The notes: generated by a model not told the origin, from the letters alone. A stretch of DNA of 64,000 nucleotides from Clostridium sp. Marseille-P3244 (GCF_900120155.1 NZ_LT635549.1:2543600-2607599), one strand, 5' to 3'; positions 29,037-40,080 are shown, numbered from the stretch's first letter. A program made the numbers and translations.

Positions 29037-30332
29037 TTATATTCTTCTGCTTTTCCCGCTCAACATAATAGCAAACACTCCGCACACTGCCATCAGTATA
29101 GGATATACCAGATAGGGCATCATATCCAGAGGCGTAAGTCCGGTCAGAGTAGCTGCCGATAACAGCTGAGCCCCATATGGGATCAGGCCCTGTCCCACGG
29201 AAGTAAACATGTCCAGAAGGGATGCAGAACGCTTCGGATCCACCCCGTACTCATCACTGATCTCTTTGGCAATGGGACCGGCCATAACAATCGCCACTGT
29301 ATTATTGGCCGTACACATATCCACCAGAAGAGCAAGCAGCGCGATCCCGCCCTGCGCGCCCTTTTGACCGCGTATCCTGCTCCTGATCAGGTCCAGAATA
29401 AACTGGATTCCGCCGCCGGCTTTCACAAGTGATACGATACATGCCACGACAATGGAGATCACCGTGATATCATACATGGAAGTCACACCATCGCCTACCA
29501 CGCTGAACATTTCAGACAACGCAATGTTTCCCATCGCCACCCCTACGATCAGAGAGATTACGATCCCGCTGATCAGGACAAGGAACACATTGATCCCGAT
29601 GAGAGCTCCCACAAGCACAACAATATAGGGCAGCACTTCCCAGAGATTATACTCCAGCTCCGATCCGTTCTTGTAACTAGAGCCCATGGTGATAACGCAG
29701 AAAAATACGATGGTGATGATGGCTGCCGGCAGAACGATCAGGAAATTTGACTTAAACTTATCCTTCATCTCACATCCCTGTGTCTTTACCGCCGCGATCG
29801 TTGTATCCGAAATCATGGAAAGGTTGTCGCCAAACATAGCCCCGCACACAACTGCCGCAATGCAGACTGCCATGGAAAAACCGGTCTGCTCACTGATGCC
29901 CACCGCAATTGGAGCAAGAGCCGCGATCGTTCCCATGGAGGTGCCCATGGATACAGAGATAAAGCAGCCGATCACAAACAGTCCCGCTACAGCAAAATTG
30001 GCCGGGATCAGAGAAAGGCCAAGATTGACCGTACTGTCCACCCCTCCTGCCGCTGTCACTGCCCCGGAAAATCCTCCCGCGCACAGAAAGATCAGGCACA
30101 TGGTAATAATGTTCTCTTCTCCCACTCCTCCTGCGATCAGCTTCATCTTCTCCTGAAAACCCATCTTCCGGTTCTGCAAAAACGCCACGAACAAGGCGAT
30201 CAAAAACGCGACTATGGCGGGCATTGCATAGAAATCGTCAAACACGATCCCTGCGCCCAGAAAAATCACCAGAAAAACGCCGATCGGCAAAAGCGCTGCT
30301 GCCCTTCCCTTTGTCTGATTCTCGTTATTCAT
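29037..30332 (-). CDS. NhaC-family Na+/H+ antiporter
   Basis: A 431-residue integral membrane protein with about 11 helices and the NhaC family signature region (FVIGCFISVSMGTSMGTI, GAMFGDNLSMISDTTIAA, CTANNTVAIVMAGPIAKEI). NhaC relatives exchange Na+ for H+, or malate/lactate in some branches; the ion cannot be read from sequence. The start at 30332 (MNNENQTKGR) follows a purine-rich ribosome site. It is monocistronic. Confidence 0.88.
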   Translation of the reverse strand: MNNENQTKGRAAALLPIGVFLVIFLGAGIVFDDFYAMPAIVAFLIALFVAFLQNRKMGFQEKMKLIAGGVGEENIITMCLIFLCAGGFSGAVTAAGGVDSTVNLGLSLIPANFAVAGLFVIGCFISVSMGTSMGTIAALAPIAVGISEQTGFSMAVCIAAVVCGAMFGDNLSMISDTTIAAVKTQGCEMKDKFKSNFLIVLPAAIITIVFFCVITMGSSYKNGSELEYNLWEVLPYIVVLVGALIGINVFLVLISGIVISLIVGVAMGNIALSEMFSVVGDGVTSMYDITVISIVVACIVSLVKAGGGIQFILDLIRSRIRGQKGAQGGIALLALLVDMCTANNTVAIVMAGPIAKEISDEYGVDPKRSASLLDMFTSVGQGLIPYGAQLLSAATLTGLTPLDMMPYLVYPILMAVCGVFAIMLSGKSRRI

Positions 30333-30370
30333 CCTTCTTCCCCTTTCTCTTCCTGCCGGCAATTCCATCC

Positions 30371-30437
30371 AAAAAGGGGTGCCGCACCATCTATGGACCT
30401 GTCACCTTTGGTCTTCCTTCTGTGCCGCATCCCTTTT
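30371..30437 (-). terminator. Terminator of leuCD
   Basis: AAAAGGG...TGCCGCAC (30371-30387) pairs with GTGCCGCA...CCCTTTT (30422-30437) around a long loop. On the minus strand it ends CCCCTTTTT. Confidence 0.55.
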
Positions 30438-30451
30438 CCCTGCTCAACTTT

Positions 30452-30943
30452 CTATTTCTTTTTACTGTTTGTATAATTCACCAGTCCGCCTGCCGCGATC
30501 AGTTTCTGCATAAATTCCGGAAATGGCTGTCCCTGGAACTGCGTGCCTTTTGTATGGTTATAGATCTTGCCGCTGTCAAAGTCTACTTCTACTTCATCCC
30601 CTGCTTCAATCCCTTTTGCAGCCTCCGGACATTCGATGATCGGCAGACCGATATTGATGGCATTGCGGTAGAAAATTCTGGCAAAAGTCTCCGCGATAAT
30701 ACAGCTTACACCGGCTGTCTTAAGGCACAGTGGCGCATGCTCCCTGGATGAACCACAGCCGAAATTCTTATTTGCCACAATCAGATCACCGGGCCGGACC
30801 TTCTTCACAAAATCCGGGTCAATATCTACCATCGCATGGCTCGCCAGTTCTTCCGCGTCAAAAGAATTCAGATATCTTGCCGGAATGATCACGTCTGTAT
30901 CTACATTGTCTCCATATTTAAAAACATGTCCTTTTGCTTTCAT
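30452..30943 (-). CDS. leuD: 3-isopropylmalate dehydratase, small subunit
   Basis: A 163-residue LeuD, swivelling-domain partner of LeuC in leucine biosynthesis. It has [15 protein letters not shown] at the front, the substrate loop [11 protein letters not shown], and [15 protein letters not shown]. It begins directly after the leuC stop. Short size and sequence are of the archaeal/clostridial homoaconitase-like type. Confidence 0.96.
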   Translation of the reverse strand: MKAKGHVFKYGDNVDTDVIIPARYLNSFDAEELASHAMVDIDPDFVKKVRPGDLIVANKNFGCGSSREHAPLCLKTAGVSCIIAETFARIFYRNAINIGLPIIECPEAAKGIEAGDEVEVDFDSGKIYNHTKGTQFQGQPFPEFMQKLIAAGGLVNYTNSKKK

Positions 30944-32257
30944 TTATCTCTCACCTGCCTTCCTGGAATCTGCTGCTCCATCTGCGTCTGAAACTAATTT
31001 TTCAGGATTGGCAATACAGCCTGCGACCGCGCTGGCAGCAGCCACTTCCGGCGATGCCAGATAGATCAGAGAATCCACATGACCCATGCGGCCTACAAAA
31101 TTGCGGTTGGTGGTGGATACACATTTCTCCCCTGCTGCCATAACGCCCATATGGCCGCCCATACAGGGCCCACAGCTGGGAGTATTCACCGCGCAGCCGG
31201 CGTCTATAAAGATATCAATGAGTCCCTCTTTGATACACTCTTTATAGATCTTCTGCGTTGCCGGGACCACCATGACCCGCACATCCGGGTGTACGGTACG
31301 GCCTTTCAGTATGGCCGCGGCTTTCCGCATATCCTCCATCCGTCCGTTTGTACACGACCCGATGACCACCTGGTCAATCTTGATGGGCTCCATCGCTTCT
31401 ACTTCATCGATGGTCTTTGCATTCCCCGGCAGATGCGGAAATGCCACAGTCGGACGGACCTCTGACAGATCAATGTTAATGACCTGGTCATACTGTGCGT
31501 CCTCGTCTGCCTCATAGATTGTATATGGTTTCTTTGAATGTTCTTTTATGTAAGCCAGCGCCTTCTCATCTACCGGGAATATCCCGTTTTTCGCTCCTGC
31601 CTCAATGGCCATATTTGCCATAGTGAAACGATCATCCATAGAAAGGTTCGCAATACCGTCGCCGGTAAATTCCATGGATTTATACAGCGCGCCGTCCACC
31701 CCGATCATGCCGATAATATGAATGATAATATCTTTTCCACTGACATATTTTCCCGGTTTTCCGGTGAGTACGAATTTAATAGCGCTTGGCACTTTAAACC
31801 AGATCTCGCCCGTGGCCATACCGGTGGCCACATCTGTTGTACCCATGCCCGTGGAAAACGCACCCAGAGCACCATACGTACATGTGTGAGAATCTGCTCC
31901 GATAATACATTCTCCCGCAGTGACTACCCCCGCTTCGGGAAGGATCGCATGCTCCACACCGGACTTTCCCTGCTCAAAATACCAGGTCAGCCCCTGCTCT
32001 CTGGCGTATTCCCGGATCGCCTTGGAATTCTCCGCGGATTTAATGTCCTTATTTGGAGTAAAATGATCCGGCACAAAAACCACCTTGTCCTTGTCGAACA
32101 CTTTGTCAGCCATCTGCTTAATGATCGGAAGAGCCATCGGGCCGGTGATGTCGTTCGCCATCACCACGTCAAGCTTCGCTTCGATCAGCTGACCCGCCTC
32201 CACAGAGTCAAGTCCTGCGTGGGCCGCCAGAATTTTCTGTGTCATTGTCATTCCCAT
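30944..32257 (-). CDS. leuC: 3-isopropylmalate dehydratase, large subunit
   Basis: A 437-residue aconitase-family Fe-S enzyme that isomerises 2- to 3-isopropylmalate with LeuD. Cluster cysteines are seen in [10 protein letters not shown] and [27 protein letters not shown] and DHFTPNKD are also conserved. The start at 32257 ([15 protein letters not shown]) has AAAGGAGG 9 bases upstream. A perfect palindromic terminator separates it from asd. Confidence 0.96.
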   Translation of the reverse strand: MGMTMTQKILAAHAGLDSVEAGQLIEAKLDVVMANDITGPMALPIIKQMADKVFDKDKVVFVPDHFTPNKDIKSAENSKAIREYAREQGLTWYFEQGKSGVEHAILPEAGVVTAGECIIGADSHTCTYGALGAFSTGMGTTDVATGMATGEIWFKVPSAIKFVLTGKPGKYVSGKDIIIHIIGMIGVDGALYKSMEFTGDGIANLSMDDRFTMANMAIEAGAKNGIFPVDEKALAYIKEHSKKPYTIYEADEDAQYDQVINIDLSEVRPTVAFPHLPGNAKTIDEVEAMEPIKIDQVVIGSCTNGRMEDMRKAAAILKGRTVHPDVRVMVVPATQKIYKECIKEGLIDIFIDAGCAVNTPSCGPCMGGHMGVMAAGEKCVSTTNRNFVGRMGHVDSLIYLASPEVAAASAVAGCIANPEKLVSDADGAADSRKAGER

Positions 32258-32289
32258 ATAAGTAAACCTCCTTTTGTGAAAATTCTGTG

Positions 32290-32329
32290 AAAGGGGCCGT
32301 GTACCTTTTAAAAGGTACACGGCCCCTTT
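32290..32329. terminator. Perfect 40-bp palindromic terminator
   Basis: AAAGGGGCCGTGTACCTTTT is followed at once by its exact reverse complement, with A/T runs on both sides. It ends the asd message and lies just upstream of leuC. Confidence 0.9.
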
Positions 32330-32348
32330 TAAAAGAATATTCAGACTA

Positions 32349-33434
32349 TTATTTTTTCTCAATATATCCTTTTGCTGTCAACGCCTCCGCGCACAAGACC
32401 GCACCGCCTGCCGCTCCTCTGACTGTATTATGTGACAGCCCGATAAACTTATAATCATATATCGTATCTTCTCTCAGCCGTCCGATGGAAACGCCCATGC
32501 CGTTTTCATAATCCACATCCAGTGTCACCTGCGGCCGGTTGTCCTCCTCCAGGTACTGGATAAACTGTTTCGGAGCGCTGGGAAGATTCGCTTCCTGCGG
32601 AAATCCTTTAAAATTCACCAGTTTCTCAATGAGCTGCTCTTTGGTGGGTTTCTTCTCAAAATTGATAAAGACAGCTGCTGTATGTCCGTTCAGTACCGGG
32701 ACTCGCACGCACTGACATGTGATTTTCGGGAGCTCTGCTTTCACGATCTCGCCGTTCTCCACTCTTCCCAGTACTCGGAGCGGCTCCTGCTCACTCTTTT
32801 CTTCTTCTCCCCCGATAAACGGGATAATGTTCCCTTCCATCTCCGGCCAGTCTTTAAATGTCTTTCCCGCGCCTGAAATTGCCTGATATGTGGTCACTAC
32901 AAGCTCTTTCGGTCCGAATTCTTTCCATGCCGCCAGACAGGGAGCGTAACTCTGGATCGAACAGTTCGGTTTCACGGCAATAAAACCGCGGCTCGTACCA
33001 AGTCGTTTTCTCTGATCCGGGATCACGTCGAAATGAGCAGAGTTGATCTCCGGAACCACCATAGGAACATCCGGGGTCCAGCGGTGAGCGCTGTTGTTGG
33101 ATACGACAGGAGTCTCCGTCTTTGCATAGGCCTCTTCAATGGCCCGGATCTCATCTTTGCTCATATCTACCGCGCTGAATACAAAATCTACAGTGGAAGC
33201 CACATGCTCCACATCATTTACATTGAGGACCACCAGCTTCTTTACCGCTTCCGGCATAGGGGTATCCATTTTCCAGCGTCCGCCTACCGCTTCCTCATAT
33301 GTCTTTCCTGCAGAACGCGGACTCGCAGCCACAGTCACTACCTCAAACCATGGGTGATTTTCCAGAAGAGCGATAAACCTCTGCCCAACCATCCCAGTTG
33401 CTCCAAGAATTCCTACTTTTAATTTCTGATCCAT
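32349..33434 (-). CDS. asd: Aspartate-semialdehyde dehydrogenase
   Basis: A 361-residue NADP enzyme making aspartate semialdehyde for lysine, threonine and methionine. NADP site [13 protein letters not shown]; active cysteine in [10 protein letters not shown]; general base His in [12 protein letters not shown]. Length and sequence match the archaeal/fungal-like class common in Clostridia rather than the E. coli type. It lies 51 bases after argH on the same strand. Confidence 0.95.
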   Translation of the reverse strand: MDQKLKVGILGATGMVGQRFIALLENHPWFEVVTVAASPRSAGKTYEEAVGGRWKMDTPMPEAVKKLVVLNVNDVEHVASTVDFVFSAVDMSKDEIRAIEEAYAKTETPVVSNNSAHRWTPDVPMVVPEINSAHFDVIPDQRKRLGTSRGFIAVKPNCSIQSYAPCLAAWKEFGPKELVVTTYQAISGAGKTFKDWPEMEGNIIPFIGGEEEKSEQEPLRVLGRVENGEIVKAELPKITCQCVRVPVLNGHTAAVFINFEKKPTKEQLIEKLVNFKGFPQEANLPSAPKQFIQYLEEDNRPQVTLDVDYENGMGVSIGRLREDTIYDYKFIGLSHNTVRGAAGGAVLCAEALTAKGYIEKK

Positions 33435-33485
33435 TCTTTTTCTCTCCTTCTCTGTACTGTCATTTCTTCTTCAGATTTCCGGCTT

Positions 33486-34865
33486 TTATTTGGCTGCCAG
33501 ATACTCTTCTTCCAAAGCGATCACCTTTTCCATGGCCTCCCTGCCCGGAGCGCCGATAGTGTTGCGTGTCTCTACACAGGTTTTCATACTGATCGCGTCA
33601 TAAATATCTTCCTCAAACACCGGGGAAACCGCCTGAAATTCTTCCAGGCTCAGATCATCCAGCGCGATTTTCTTTTCAATACACTCCAGTACCAGACGTC
33701 CTACGATCCCGTGGGCATCCCGGAAGGGGACCCCATGATTTACCAGATAGTCCGCCGCGTCTGTAGCATTGGTAAATCCATGTCTGGCGCTTTCCTCCAT
33801 CCGGTCCGCATTGAACTTCATCGTCCGAAGCATGCCTGTGAACAGTGCCAGACATCCCTTTGTAGTATCGATGGCATCAAATACCAGTTCTTTATCCTCC
33901 TGCATATCTTTATTATACGCAAGGGGAAGCCCCTTCATCGTCGTCAGGAGGGAGGTCAGAGCCGCGTATACTCTCCCGGTCTTTCCCCGCACCAGCTCTG
34001 CAATGTCAGGATTCTTCTTCTGGGGCATGATGCTGCTTCCTGTACTGTAGGAATCATCGATCTCCACAAACCTGTACTCATTCGAATTCCAGATAATGAC
34101 TTCCTCAGAAAACCTGCTTAAGTGCATCATTACCGTAGACATGGCTGCCAACAGCTCGATCAGATAATCCCGATCTGATACAGAATCCATGCTGTTCAGT
34201 GTAGGCCCGTCAAATCCGAGAAGTTCTGCCGTATACTCTCTGTCAAGCGGATACGTTGTCCCTGCCAGAGCCCCGGATCCCAAGGGGCAGAGATTCAACC
34301 TCTGATAAATGTCTTTCATCCTCATCCGGTCTCTTTTGAACATCTCAAAATAAGCGCCCATGTGGTGGGACAGTGTGACCGGCTGTGCCTTCTGCAGATG
34401 GGTAAAACCTGGCATGTAAACTTCCAGATTTTCTTTCATCAGTTTTAAGAGCACTTCCAGGAGCTCTTTCAGAAGCCCGTCCAATTCTTTGATCTCATCT
34501 CTTGTATAAAGCTTCATATCCAGCGCCACCTGATCATTCCGGCTTCGCCCGGTATGCAGCTTCTTTCCCGCGTCTCCGATCCGGTCGATAAGATTCGCCT
34601 CAACAAAACTGTGAATATCCTCATATTCATCCGTGATCTCCAGGATCCCGCTCTCAACATCCCGGAGGATGCTGTCAAGGCCTTCTATGATCTGACTCTT
34701 CTCTTCATCTGTCAGGATCCCCTGCTTCGCCAGCATCGTCACGTGGGCAATGCTGCCCTGGATATCCTGTTTCCAGAATCGCTTGTCAAACGAGATAGAA
34801 GCGTTGAAATTATATACAAGTTTATCCGTTTCTTTCGTAAAACGGCCGCCCCATAACTGCGCCAT
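33486..34865 (-). CDS. argH: Argininosuccinate lyase
   Basis: A 459-residue fumarase/aspartase-superfamily enzyme that splits argininosuccinate to arginine and fumarate. It has [11 protein letters not shown] at the start, [27 protein letters not shown] and the catalytic signature [11 protein letters not shown]. No argG lies next to it. Length is standard. Confidence 0.97.
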   Translation of the reverse strand: MAQLWGGRFTKETDKLVYNFNASISFDKRFWKQDIQGSIAHVTMLAKQGILTDEEKSQIIEGLDSILRDVESGILEITDEYEDIHSFVEANLIDRIGDAGKKLHTGRSRNDQVALDMKLYTRDEIKELDGLLKELLEVLLKLMKENLEVYMPGFTHLQKAQPVTLSHHMGAYFEMFKRDRMRMKDIYQRLNLCPLGSGALAGTTYPLDREYTAELLGFDGPTLNSMDSVSDRDYLIELLAAMSTVMMHLSRFSEEVIIWNSNEYRFVEIDDSYSTGSSIMPQKKNPDIAELVRGKTGRVYAALTSLLTTMKGLPLAYNKDMQEDKELVFDAIDTTKGCLALFTGMLRTMKFNADRMEESARHGFTNATDAADYLVNHGVPFRDAHGIVGRLVLECIEKKIALDDLSLEEFQAVSPVFEEDIYDAISMKTCVETRNTIGAPGREAMEKVIALEEEYLAAK

Positions 34866-34926
34866 TTTCTCATCCTCTCCTCTGCATTTTTATCCACTAA
34901 GTTTATCACACGAAAGCGCGAAATGT

Positions 34927-35577
34927 CTACTCTTTTATTCTGTTTGACTTCGGATCCCGGCGGTCTCTCAGGGAAAACTCGCATCCACAGTAATCCTGAC
35001 GGTAGAGTCCGTATTCCTTTGACAGTTCAATAGACCGCTTATATCCGTTTTTCTTTTTAAAATCAGAGACCAGATATTCTACCCCATATTCCTTCCCGGT
35101 TTTTATCCCGATCTCATTTAATTTCTGCGCGTTTTTCATCGGGCTGATACTCAACGTAGTCGTAAAATAGTCAAACCCTCCCGCGGCAGCCTGCCGCGCA
35201 GTCTCAGAAAGACGCAGTTCATAGCACTTCATGCACCTTTCACCGCCTTCTTTCAAATCCTCCAGCCCGGCCGCCATATCGTAAAATTTTTCCCTCTCAT
35301 ACTTGCCCGCAAGAAATGAGACCGGATATTTCAGGCTCATTTCCCGGATCAGTTTCTGCTGCTCCAGGATGCGTTTCGTATACTCACTTTCCGGATAAAT
35401 ATTAGGATTATAATAGAAGACCGTGATCACAAAATACTGGGATAAGTATTCCAGCACAGAACTGCTGCAAGGAGCACAGCAGCTGTGGACAAGAAGCGTC
35501 GGCACTCTTCCTTCCGCATCCAGCTGTTTTATCAGTTTTTCCAGTTCTTTCTGATAATTGACTTTCTGTACGTTCAT
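34927..35577 (-). CDS. queH: Epoxyqueuosine reductase QueH
   Basis: A 215-residue QueH (formerly DUF208), which reduces epoxyqueuosine to queuosine in tRNA. The Fe-S and Fe cysteines are visible: VHSCCAPCSSS, RCMKCYELR and DYCGCEFS. The start at 35577 (MNVQKVNYQKELE) has AGGAG upstream, favoured over an earlier ATG. It is monocistronic. Confidence 0.93.
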   Translation of the reverse strand: MNVQKVNYQKELEKLIKQLDAEGRVPTLLVHSCCAPCSSSVLEYLSQYFVITVFYYNPNIYPESEYTKRILEQQKLIREMSLKYPVSFLAGKYEREKFYDMAAGLEDLKEGGERCMKCYELRLSETARQAAAGGFDYFTTTLSISPMKNAQKLNEIGIKTGKEYGVEYLVSDFKKKNGYKRSIELSKEYGLYRQDYCGCEFSLRDRRDPKSNRIKE

Positions 35578-35776
35578 AAAAATTCTCCTGCATATTCTCC
35601 TTGACAATGCCTCTGCTTTTTAGGGCAGAACACATTTTGTTTTCTATTATACAGCGTATTCCCCCTGGTTGACAAGCATGGCTGTGCTGCCAGATCTTTC
35701 TTTTTGTTTTCCTCACGCCATACTGTTTTTTTCATAAACTAACTATATAAGATACAGATCAGATGGAAGTGACTCT

Positions 35777-36544
35777 ATGGATCAAATATTAGAATTGAAC
35801 AATATAAATTATTCCTACCATACATTGGACGGGGAGACAAAAGCCCTGTCCAATATTTCATTTGCCGCTTCCCGTGGAGAATTTACGGCGATCGTCGGCC
35901 CGTCGGGCTGCGGAAAATCTACGCTCCTCTCCCTCATCGCGGGACTTATGAAACCGGAAAGCGGAGAAATCCTTTTAAATGGAGCCCCTCTAACCACAAA
36001 CTCCTCTAAAATCGGTTACATGCTTCAACATGATCACCTGTTCGAATGGCGCTCTGTCCGGCGTAATGTTCTGCTCGGGGCAGAGATCAATAAGATGCTC
36101 ACCCCCAAGATCAGGCAGCGCGCCGATGATCTCCTTGAACAATATGGGCTCAAACAGTTTGCCCACTCAAAGCCTTCTGAACTGTCGGGAGGAATGCGTC
36201 AGAGAGCCGCGCTGATCCGCACACTGCTGCTGGAGCCTGAGCTCCTGCTGCTGGATGAACCTTTCTCCGCTCTTGATTATCAGACCAGGCTGACAGTAAG
36301 CGATGATATCGGGCAGATCATACGACGTTCCGGAAAAACCGCCCTTCTTGTCACCCATGACCTGTCAGAAGCAGTGAGCCTTTCCGATCGGGTTATTGTT
36401 CTGACAAGGCGGCCGGCACGAATTGCCTGCGTTGTCCCTGTCACCTTTTCCCTGGAGAACGACACCCCATTAAACCGCAGGAATGCGCCTGAATTTAAGA
36501 CTTATTTTAATAAGATATGGAAGGAGTTGAACAGTAATGAATAA
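35777..36544 (+). CDS. NitT/TauT-type ABC transporter ATP-binding protein
   Basis: A 255-residue ABC ATPase of the nitrate/sulfonate/thiamine-precursor class. Walker A is VGPSGCGKSTL, Q-loop MLQHDHLFEW, signature LSGGMRQRAALIRT, Walker B LLLLDEPFSALD, H-loop VTHDLSEAV. It overlaps the permease gene by 8 bases. Since that permease gene is split by the 26.5-kb element, the transporter is probably inactive while the element stays integrated. The substrate is unknown because no binding-protein gene is in the window. Confidence 0.92.
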   Translation: MDQILELNNINYSYHTLDGETKALSNISFAASRGEFTAIVGPSGCGKSTLLSLIAGLMKPESGEILLNGAPLTTNSSKIGYMLQHDHLFEWRSVRRNVLLGAEINKMLTPKIRQRADDLLEQYGLKQFAHSKPSELSGGMRQRAALIRTLLLEPELLLLDEPFSALDYQTRLTVSDDIGQIIRRSGKTALLVTHDLSEAVSLSDRVIVLTRRPARIACVVPVTFSLENDTPLNRRNAPEFKTYFNKIWKELNSNE

Positions 36545-37228
36545 AATATCTCCAGCGCAGGAAAGATTTCTTATCCGGCTGCGCCGTCATCGCCGGATCG
36601 TTGTGGCCGCGCGGGTGCTGATCCTTGTCCTTTTCCTTATTCTCTGGGAAGTATGCGCCAATACCGGAATTATCGATTCTTTTATCTTCAGCAGCCCTTC
36701 CCGTATCGCGGTATGCTTCTGGGAAATGGTGCTGGACCGCTCGATCTTTCTCCACATTGGTGTTACTCTGTATGAAACCATCGTAAGTTTTCTGCTGGTC
36801 ACTGTTTTGAGCATCCTCACAGCTGTTCTGCTGTGGTGCAGCAGGAAGCTTTCCGAGATACTGGAGCCCTATCTTGTCGTATTGAACAGTCTGCCCAAAT
36901 CGGCTCTGGCTCCTCTTCTCATTGTATGGCTGGGAGCAACACCGACAACAATCATCGTGGCCGGCATGTCGGTCGCTGTTTTTGGAAGTATCATGAATCT
37001 GTATACCAGTTTCTCAACCGTGGATCAGGAAAAGATCAAGCTCATATATACGCTCCATGGCACACGCAGGCATGCACTCTTCAAAGTGGTGCTTCCCAGT
37101 TCTGTGCCAGCTATCATCAGTAATATGAAAGTCAATATCGGGCTTTGCCTGGTGGGGGTAGTGATCGGAGAATTTCTTGCCGCAAGAAATGGACTGGGAT
37201 ATCTCATCATCTATTCCAGCCAGGTATT
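36537..37228 (+). pseudogene. ABC transporter permease, 5' part (split by the element)
   Basis: A BPD_transp_1-type permease with helices such as VLILVLFLILWEV and VTVLSILTAVLLW and the EAA-like loop YTLHGTRRHALFKVVLPSSVPAI. The native sequence runs to SSQV at 37226; the frame then enters element DNA and stops at 37233-37235. The missing end (FKMDWLIMSIVLLCVMAMA) is found at 63690-63797. Joining at the TT core gives an uninterrupted permease of about 266 residues, the usual size. A 232-residue protein lacking the last helix may still be made. Confidence 0.92.
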
Positions 37229-37263
37229 GACCTGACTGGACAAAAAGACATTTTGACTATCGT
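37203..37263 (+). repeat. attL of the integrated element
   Basis: The host half ends at 37226, the shared core TT lies at 37227-37228, and the element half is 37229-37263. The element half is matched, inverted, by 63655-63689 with 27 of 35 positions identical, including the uninterrupted block GGACAAAAAGACA. Confidence 0.85.
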
Positions 37264-37277
37264 ACCTGAAATGGTGC

Positions 37278-37301
37278 GAGGACACGCAAATGCGTGCCCT
37301 C
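37278..37301. repeat. Hairpin near the left end of the element
   Basis: GAGG.CACGC, AAAT loop, GCGTG.CCTC. It lies 33 bases from the stop of the SMC-type gene, but no T-run follows on the minus strand, so terminator function is doubtful. Confidence 0.4.
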
Positions 37302-37333
37302 TAAAAACAAATCTGTATGCAGCATTGTTGACT

Positions 37334-39025
37334 CTACAACTCTGCTTCTGTCATGAATTGAAATAAAAAAGATTTATCTTGCTCAAATTCTTCTTCAGAC
37401 AATAATTTATATTTGTCATTGTTTAATTCAATTACATTACTAAATTTAATATCTGGAAATTCATCTTTTGTGAATCCTAAAGTTGAAACAATCAATTGGG
37501 TTTCTTCACCCATAACCTTAAAAAGATATTCTAATAATTCATGCTTCTTTTCCATATCTATTTCAGCATTACTAGGGCTATCAAACACTATCGGAAATTG
37601 TATTGCTTCCTCGTTAAATTCTCTTCTTAATTTGAGTAAATTTATATACCAAATAATAGTGGCAATCGGCTTATTGCTTCCTCCTGCTACAAATGTTGAC
37701 TTTATGTTTTCTAACTTTTTATCTTCTATTTCAACTAATCCAAACCTAAATTTATCAGCTACCATCAGTTCATAATATTTTTTATTCACTTTCTTTTTTG
37801 CTTCATCATATTTTTTCCGTTGCTTTTTCAAATCATCCAAATTATTATTTTTTTCATTAAGTTCGGATGTTAATTCCCCTAATTCTTTCACTAAAGATTC
37901 TCTAATCTCAATAAATCCTTTATATCTCAATACATCTTCTACTTCACTCGTATTTATCTTAAGTCTTTCTTCATACTTTTGTAATTTTTCTAAATGTTCC
38001 TTATATCGAAGTTCTTCTTTATTGATTTTTCGTTCTATTTCAATTAACGAAGCTTCTAATTCTGTTTTTAAAAACAGAGCATCTTCAACTGTATTATATT
38101 TTTCTATCCTCAACTCCATTTGATCCACAATCGCAGAATGACAATATGGACACTCATGATTAACAATTTTCTTGATATCTCCATCTACATTTCGGGTAAA
38201 AATATCCAAATCATTCATATGTAATATCAAATCTTCTTTTTCATTACGTAGACGAATAAGAATCTTTTTGGTTTTGCTTAACTTCTTAACAATTTTCGAA
38301 TACTCTTCTTTTGTATTCTCAATTTCACTCTGTAAATTATCCATATTAACGGAATAATCACTATTATTAATATTTTTATTCACGCGAACTACCATATTTT
38401 GATTCAGCGTTACATTTTCACCAAGTTTTTCACACTCAATACTCAAATCTTCAATTTGCTTTACTATAGTATAATACTCTTTATTATAGACATTAAAATG
38501 ATAATATAATACTTTATCTTTATAATCTGCATATTGTGATAAACTTTTAAATGATGTAAAATTAGTACCATCCATCTTATCTTGGTCCAAATAATTCAAG
38601 ATATAATTATAAGCAGGTGGTGCTATTTCCAAATTTCCGTCTCTATTGGGTAATTCAACTGCGAAATCAAAAATCCCTTTTAAATAACTAGCCAATTCAT
38701 GCCTACTTATAGTTCGAAAAATCTCCTTAAAAGGGGTCTTCTCATAAATTTTAAAAAGACCTTGATTTCTAAAAATATAATAATTTTCATTTTCGACAGA
38801 AAAATCCATTATAAAGATTTTGTCGTTAATATTCCATTTATCTTCATAGTAACAATCCGCCCCTAATGTATGATAAATGCTTTTTAATATTACAGACTTT
38901 CCCCGTTTTGTACCATCTATACCACTTGATGTAATAATATTTCTTCCCCTAAAAAAAGGAATACTATAGGATCTTTTCTCTTTGACGGAAAATATATAAA
39001 GCTTATTTATTATCAATTGTTTCAT
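37334..39025 (-). CDS. SMC/Rad50-like ATPase of a two-gene defence-type module
   Basis: 563 residues. An N-terminal ATPase half has Walker A-like GTKRGKSVILKSIYH. A long coiled coil (about 165-450) has a CPYC half-hook in its middle (HECPYCHSAI), like the Rad50 zinc hook. The C-terminal half holds TFVAGGSNKPIATIIWYINLL (signature region) and the Walker B-like FPIVFDSPSNAEID. Its ATG overlaps the stop of the DUF4297-like nuclease gene by 4 bases. An SMC ATPase coupled to a DUF4297/Cap4-type nuclease recalls Lamassu and ABC-3C anti-phage systems. Very AT-rich, unlike the host genes. Confidence 0.75.
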   Translation of the reverse strand: MKQLIINKLYIFSVKEKRSYSIPFFRGRNIITSSGIDGTKRGKSVILKSIYHTLGADCYYEDKWNINDKIFIMDFSVENENYYIFRNQGLFKIYEKTPFKEIFRTISRHELASYLKGIFDFAVELPNRDGNLEIAPPAYNYILNYLDQDKMDGTNFTSFKSLSQYADYKDKVLYYHFNVYNKEYYTIVKQIEDLSIECEKLGENVTLNQNMVVRVNKNINNSDYSVNMDNLQSEIENTKEEYSKIVKKLSKTKKILIRLRNEKEDLILHMNDLDIFTRNVDGDIKKIVNHECPYCHSAIVDQMELRIEKYNTVEDALFLKTELEASLIEIERKINKEELRYKEHLEKLQKYEERLKINTSEVEDVLRYKGFIEIRESLVKELGELTSELNEKNNNLDDLKKQRKKYDEAKKKVNKKYYELMVADKFRFGLVEIEDKKLENIKSTFVAGGSNKPIATIIWYINLLKLRREFNEEAIQFPIVFDSPSNAEIDMEKKHELLEYLFKVMGEETQLIVSTLGFTKDEFPDIKFSNVIELNNDKYKLLSEEEFEQDKSFLFQFMTEAEL

Positions 39026-40080
39026 AATAATCCCTCCTGGAATTTAGCCAATATTAAAATGCACAATGCTTGCTTATCATATATCGAATATTCAATGTCA
39101 AATGAATCCGCAAATTTTTTTACCATAAACGAAACATTCTCAGCAATTGTTTTATTGAATTCATCTAGGTGTTCTGAGATATACTGAGCTATTTGCCCTT
39201 GTGTTTTTTGCAAACACTTATTGAATGTCAAATCCTGTACAATTTGGGTTAAAGCGTTTTTTATCTTCACCTGATCGCTAAACAAACTGTATGTATTGTC
39301 AATTATAGTTTTAGCTCGTGCGACTGCTACATCTGAGATATCAATATACTTTTGTATCATATTATCAAACTCCGCACGAGTAATTCCTTTCTTGTCAATT
39401 ACCTCTTGATAATCTTTACATTCCAATTCATAATTCGATTTTAGGGTTATTGTATCTGTCAATAAACGATATAGCGCAGTAACCTTTATAGGCTCTTTTC
39501 CAGTTAATTCAACAAAAAAGTTTACCGTTTGTCCTATCAAACTGTTCTGCGGATTAAATAAATCCATTGATGTATAAATATAGTACGTATCATTTAATGC
39601 TATATCATTATCTATTTCTAATTCTTTTTTTATATTATCAGAAATATATTTTCTGCTTTTTTCATCTAATTTAACAAGTTCTAATTCCCCCACCGAGCTA
39701 TAAATTTTTTTATCCATGCCTCTCAAAGGGGTATTTACAACTATAGCCACTTTTGTTTTTATCTCTCCCCCCTGTTCGTTGGCTATATTTTTTAATATAT
39801 ATACCTTGCCTAAAATAGATTTTCCTGTCTTATCTGTCTTTGCAATTTTGCCAATTGTATATGGGCCTCCCCCACTATATGTCTTTATTTGGTAAAATTC
39901 TAATGCAGATTCCATATGCAATTCTAAATCGCACACATAATCAAAAACCATACAAAAATTCTTTCCTGTTTTGTAGACCTCATAAATTTTCCCCAGTCCC
40001 CACAAAACTTCATTTCTAAACCTATTTTTAGATCTTGCACCAGATAAATCAAACGGTAATTTTTGATATAGCTTTTCCAA
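39022..40080 (-). CDS. DUF4297/Cap4-like nuclease of the SMC module
   Basis: 352 residues from a TTG at 40080, chosen because GGAGG lies 7 bases before it and the product then opens EKLYQKLPFDLSGARSKNRF. The front holds a PD-(D/E)xK-type pattern: FDYVCDLELHMESALEFYQIKT (D ... E ... QxK within that stretch). The remainder is helical with no named domain. It probably degrades nucleic acid when its SMC partner senses foreign DNA, as in Lamassu-like systems; that role is inferred. No third small LmuC-like gene is seen between or beside the two. Confidence 0.7.
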   Translation of the reverse strand: MEKLYQKLPFDLSGARSKNRFRNEVLWGLGKIYEVYKTGKNFCMVFDYVCDLELHMESALEFYQIKTYSGGGPYTIGKIAKTDKTGKSILGKVYILKNIANEQGGEIKTKVAIVVNTPLRGMDKKIYSSVGELELVKLDEKSRKYISDNIKKELEIDNDIALNDTYYIYTSMDLFNPQNSLIGQTVNFFVELTGKEPIKVTALYRLLTDTITLKSNYELECKDYQEVIDKKGITRAEFDNMIQKYIDISDVAVARAKTIIDNTYSLFSDQVKIKNALTQIVQDLTFNKCLQKTQGQIAQYISEHLDEFNKTIAENVSFMVKKFADSFDIEYSIYDKQALCILILAKFQEGLL

